A DNA stretch of 6,634 nucleotides from Dictyoglomota bacterium (lineage in GTDB: Bacteria > Dictyoglomota > Dictyoglomia > Dictyoglomales > Dictyoglomaceae): NCBI GenBank assembly GCA_029776735.1, contig JAKOUL010000057.1:1-6634 (forward strand). The letters run 5' to 3'. The notes beneath the pieces were generated by a model that saw nothing but the letters and a program-made list of their open reading frames with translations, was not told the origin of the DNA and made no database searches. The position numbers were made by a program, and so were the translations under genes. The first letter of the stretch is position 1. Each line of letters begins with the position of its first letter. This document shows, piece after piece, positions 5,887-6,634 of the stretch.

Positions 5887-6634
5887 CTATTGATTTCTCA
5901 CAAAAAACATGTTTAAAAACTCCATGGGATTCTCATTTGGAGTATAGATAGCAAAATAAGAGCTCTTATAAGATTTATGGAATTCAACTCCAATAAGAGA
6001 ATTACTTTTTAATTTTCCTTCCCAAAAAGGAAAGTTTAAAGAGAAAACAAGATCAAAATTCTCATAATCTATATTAATCAGCTCCCCCTCTTTAAGCTCT
6101 ATCTCCCCTAAAAATCTTCTTAATTCATAAATATCCTGAGGGGAAAAGCTTTCTTTTTCCATATCCGTGATATATACAGGAATATTCATAGAGAAAGAGG
6201 ATAGAAGAATAGAGTGGACAAATCTAAGTAGCTGATCAAACTCCTTCTCAGAGATTTCATCCTTTTTAGGAACCACGTTGTCAATAAGAATAGAAAGTGT
6301 CCTCTTAGTAAGCCTCTCAAAGGTCTTAGATAGAAGTTTACCTCTCTTTGCAGAAGCCTTCCAGGAAATAATCTTTATGGGATCTTGAGGCTGATAATCT
6401 CTTAAAGAATGAAACTCCTCACCTTTTGAAGAAGAAAGTACATAAGAAGATCTACCACTTCCATCTCCAACTAAATACATCTCCTTAGGAATAGGGTAAT
6501 AAAGAGGATAAACATAGGTTTTAGCATCTATTTTATAATTCTTATCCCAAAAGAATAATCCTAAAACTCCCGAATATCTTACTTTCAATTTATTTATAGA
6601 AAAGACACCTCTTTTTTCAAACCTGTAAGGGATA
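5887..6634 (-). CDS. DUF58 family protein (N-terminus off right edge)
   Basis: The C-terminal 248 residues of a DUF58 protein are visible. The reading frame stays open to the right edge, beginning IPYRFEKRGVFSINKLKVRY, which matches the conserved Arg-Gly-rich strand before DUF58. An in-frame TTG at 6586-6588 is therefore an internal leucine, not the start. The missing part should hold the usual one or two N-terminal membrane helices. The DUF58 signature lies at about 6334-6423: GEEFHSLRDYQPQDP followed by SWKASAKRGKLL, matching the family's REYxxGD...W(K/R)xSAR pattern. After it comes a von Willebrand A-like start, LSILIDNV (about 6277-6297), in which a DxSxS metal site is not apparent. DUF58 proteins accompany MoxR AAA+ ATPases and TgpA-like transglutaminases, as here, and are thought to take part in envelope assembly or chaperoning. 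The stop TAG is at 5887-5889; the transglutaminase gene starts 89 bases downstream. Confidence 0.9.
   Translation of the reverse strand, partial: IPYRFEKRGVFSINKLKVRYSGVLGLFFWDKNYKIDAKTYVYPLYYPIPKEMYLVGDGSGRSSYVLSSSKGEEFHSLRDYQPQDPIKIISWKASAKRGKLLSKTFERLTKRTLSILIDNVVPKKDEISEKEFDQLLRFVHSILLSSFSMNIPVYITDMEKESFSPQDIYELRRFLGEIELKEGELINIDYENFDLVFSLNFPFWEGKLKSNSLIGVEFHKSYKSSYFAIYTPNENPMEFLNMFFVRNQ

Noticed and set aside
6586..6588. TTG as the start of the DUF58 gene
   Set aside because: The frame is open upstream to the edge of the window and encodes family-typical residues (RFEKRGVF), so the TTG is an internal codon and the gene is cut by the window.

Overview
The window is a compact, A+T-rich stretch of bacterial chromosome with strong Shine-Dalgarno (SD) sequences (AGGAGGTGAT at one start), sigma70/sigmaA-type promoters and purine-rich coding strands. 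The gene set (bactofilin, M23 peptidase, TgpA-like transglutaminase, DUF58, gamma-carbonic anhydrase-like protein, class V aminotransferase) and codon style suggest a thermophilic bacterium such as Dictyoglomus or a similar deep-branching lineage. That placement is an inference from style, not a proven identification. I see no tRNA, rRNA, CRISPR, transposon or phage gene, and no gene-free stretch longer than about 205 bases.

Layout, left to right. Minus strand 1-1102: a gamma-carbonic anhydrase-fold protein (599-1102) is followed after 7 bases by a class V aminotransferase that runs off the left edge. Minus strand 1242-2563: a membrane-anchored M23 (LytM-type) peptidase is followed after 14 bases by a bactofilin, and the pair is driven by a full-consensus promoter at 2636-2664. 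Between the two minus-strand units, a short leader (about 1113-1172) contains a terminator-like hairpin and two competing hairpins. Plus strand 2769-3793: two overlapping, apparently translationally coupled genes of unknown function encode small soluble proteins that together carry four CxxC...CxxH modules. Their promoter sits so close to the first ATG that the mRNA should be essentially leaderless. Minus strand 3752-6634: a DUF58 protein (its N-terminus off the right edge) is followed by a 681-residue TgpA-like membrane transglutaminase, whose 3' end overlaps the 3' end of the plus-strand pair by 42 bases.

How it fits together. The M23-bactofilin pair is a recognised morphogenesis module: a cytoplasmic bactofilin scaffold positions a bitopic cell-wall hydrolase. 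DUF58 plus transglutaminase is the standard downstream part of MoxR-DUF58-TgpA clusters, so a MoxR AAA+ ATPase is expected just beyond the right edge. The plus-strand pair is the least understood part of the window and the best candidate for an undescribed system: an array of probable zinc modules, convergent with the transglutaminase gene and divergent from the wall-hydrolase operon.
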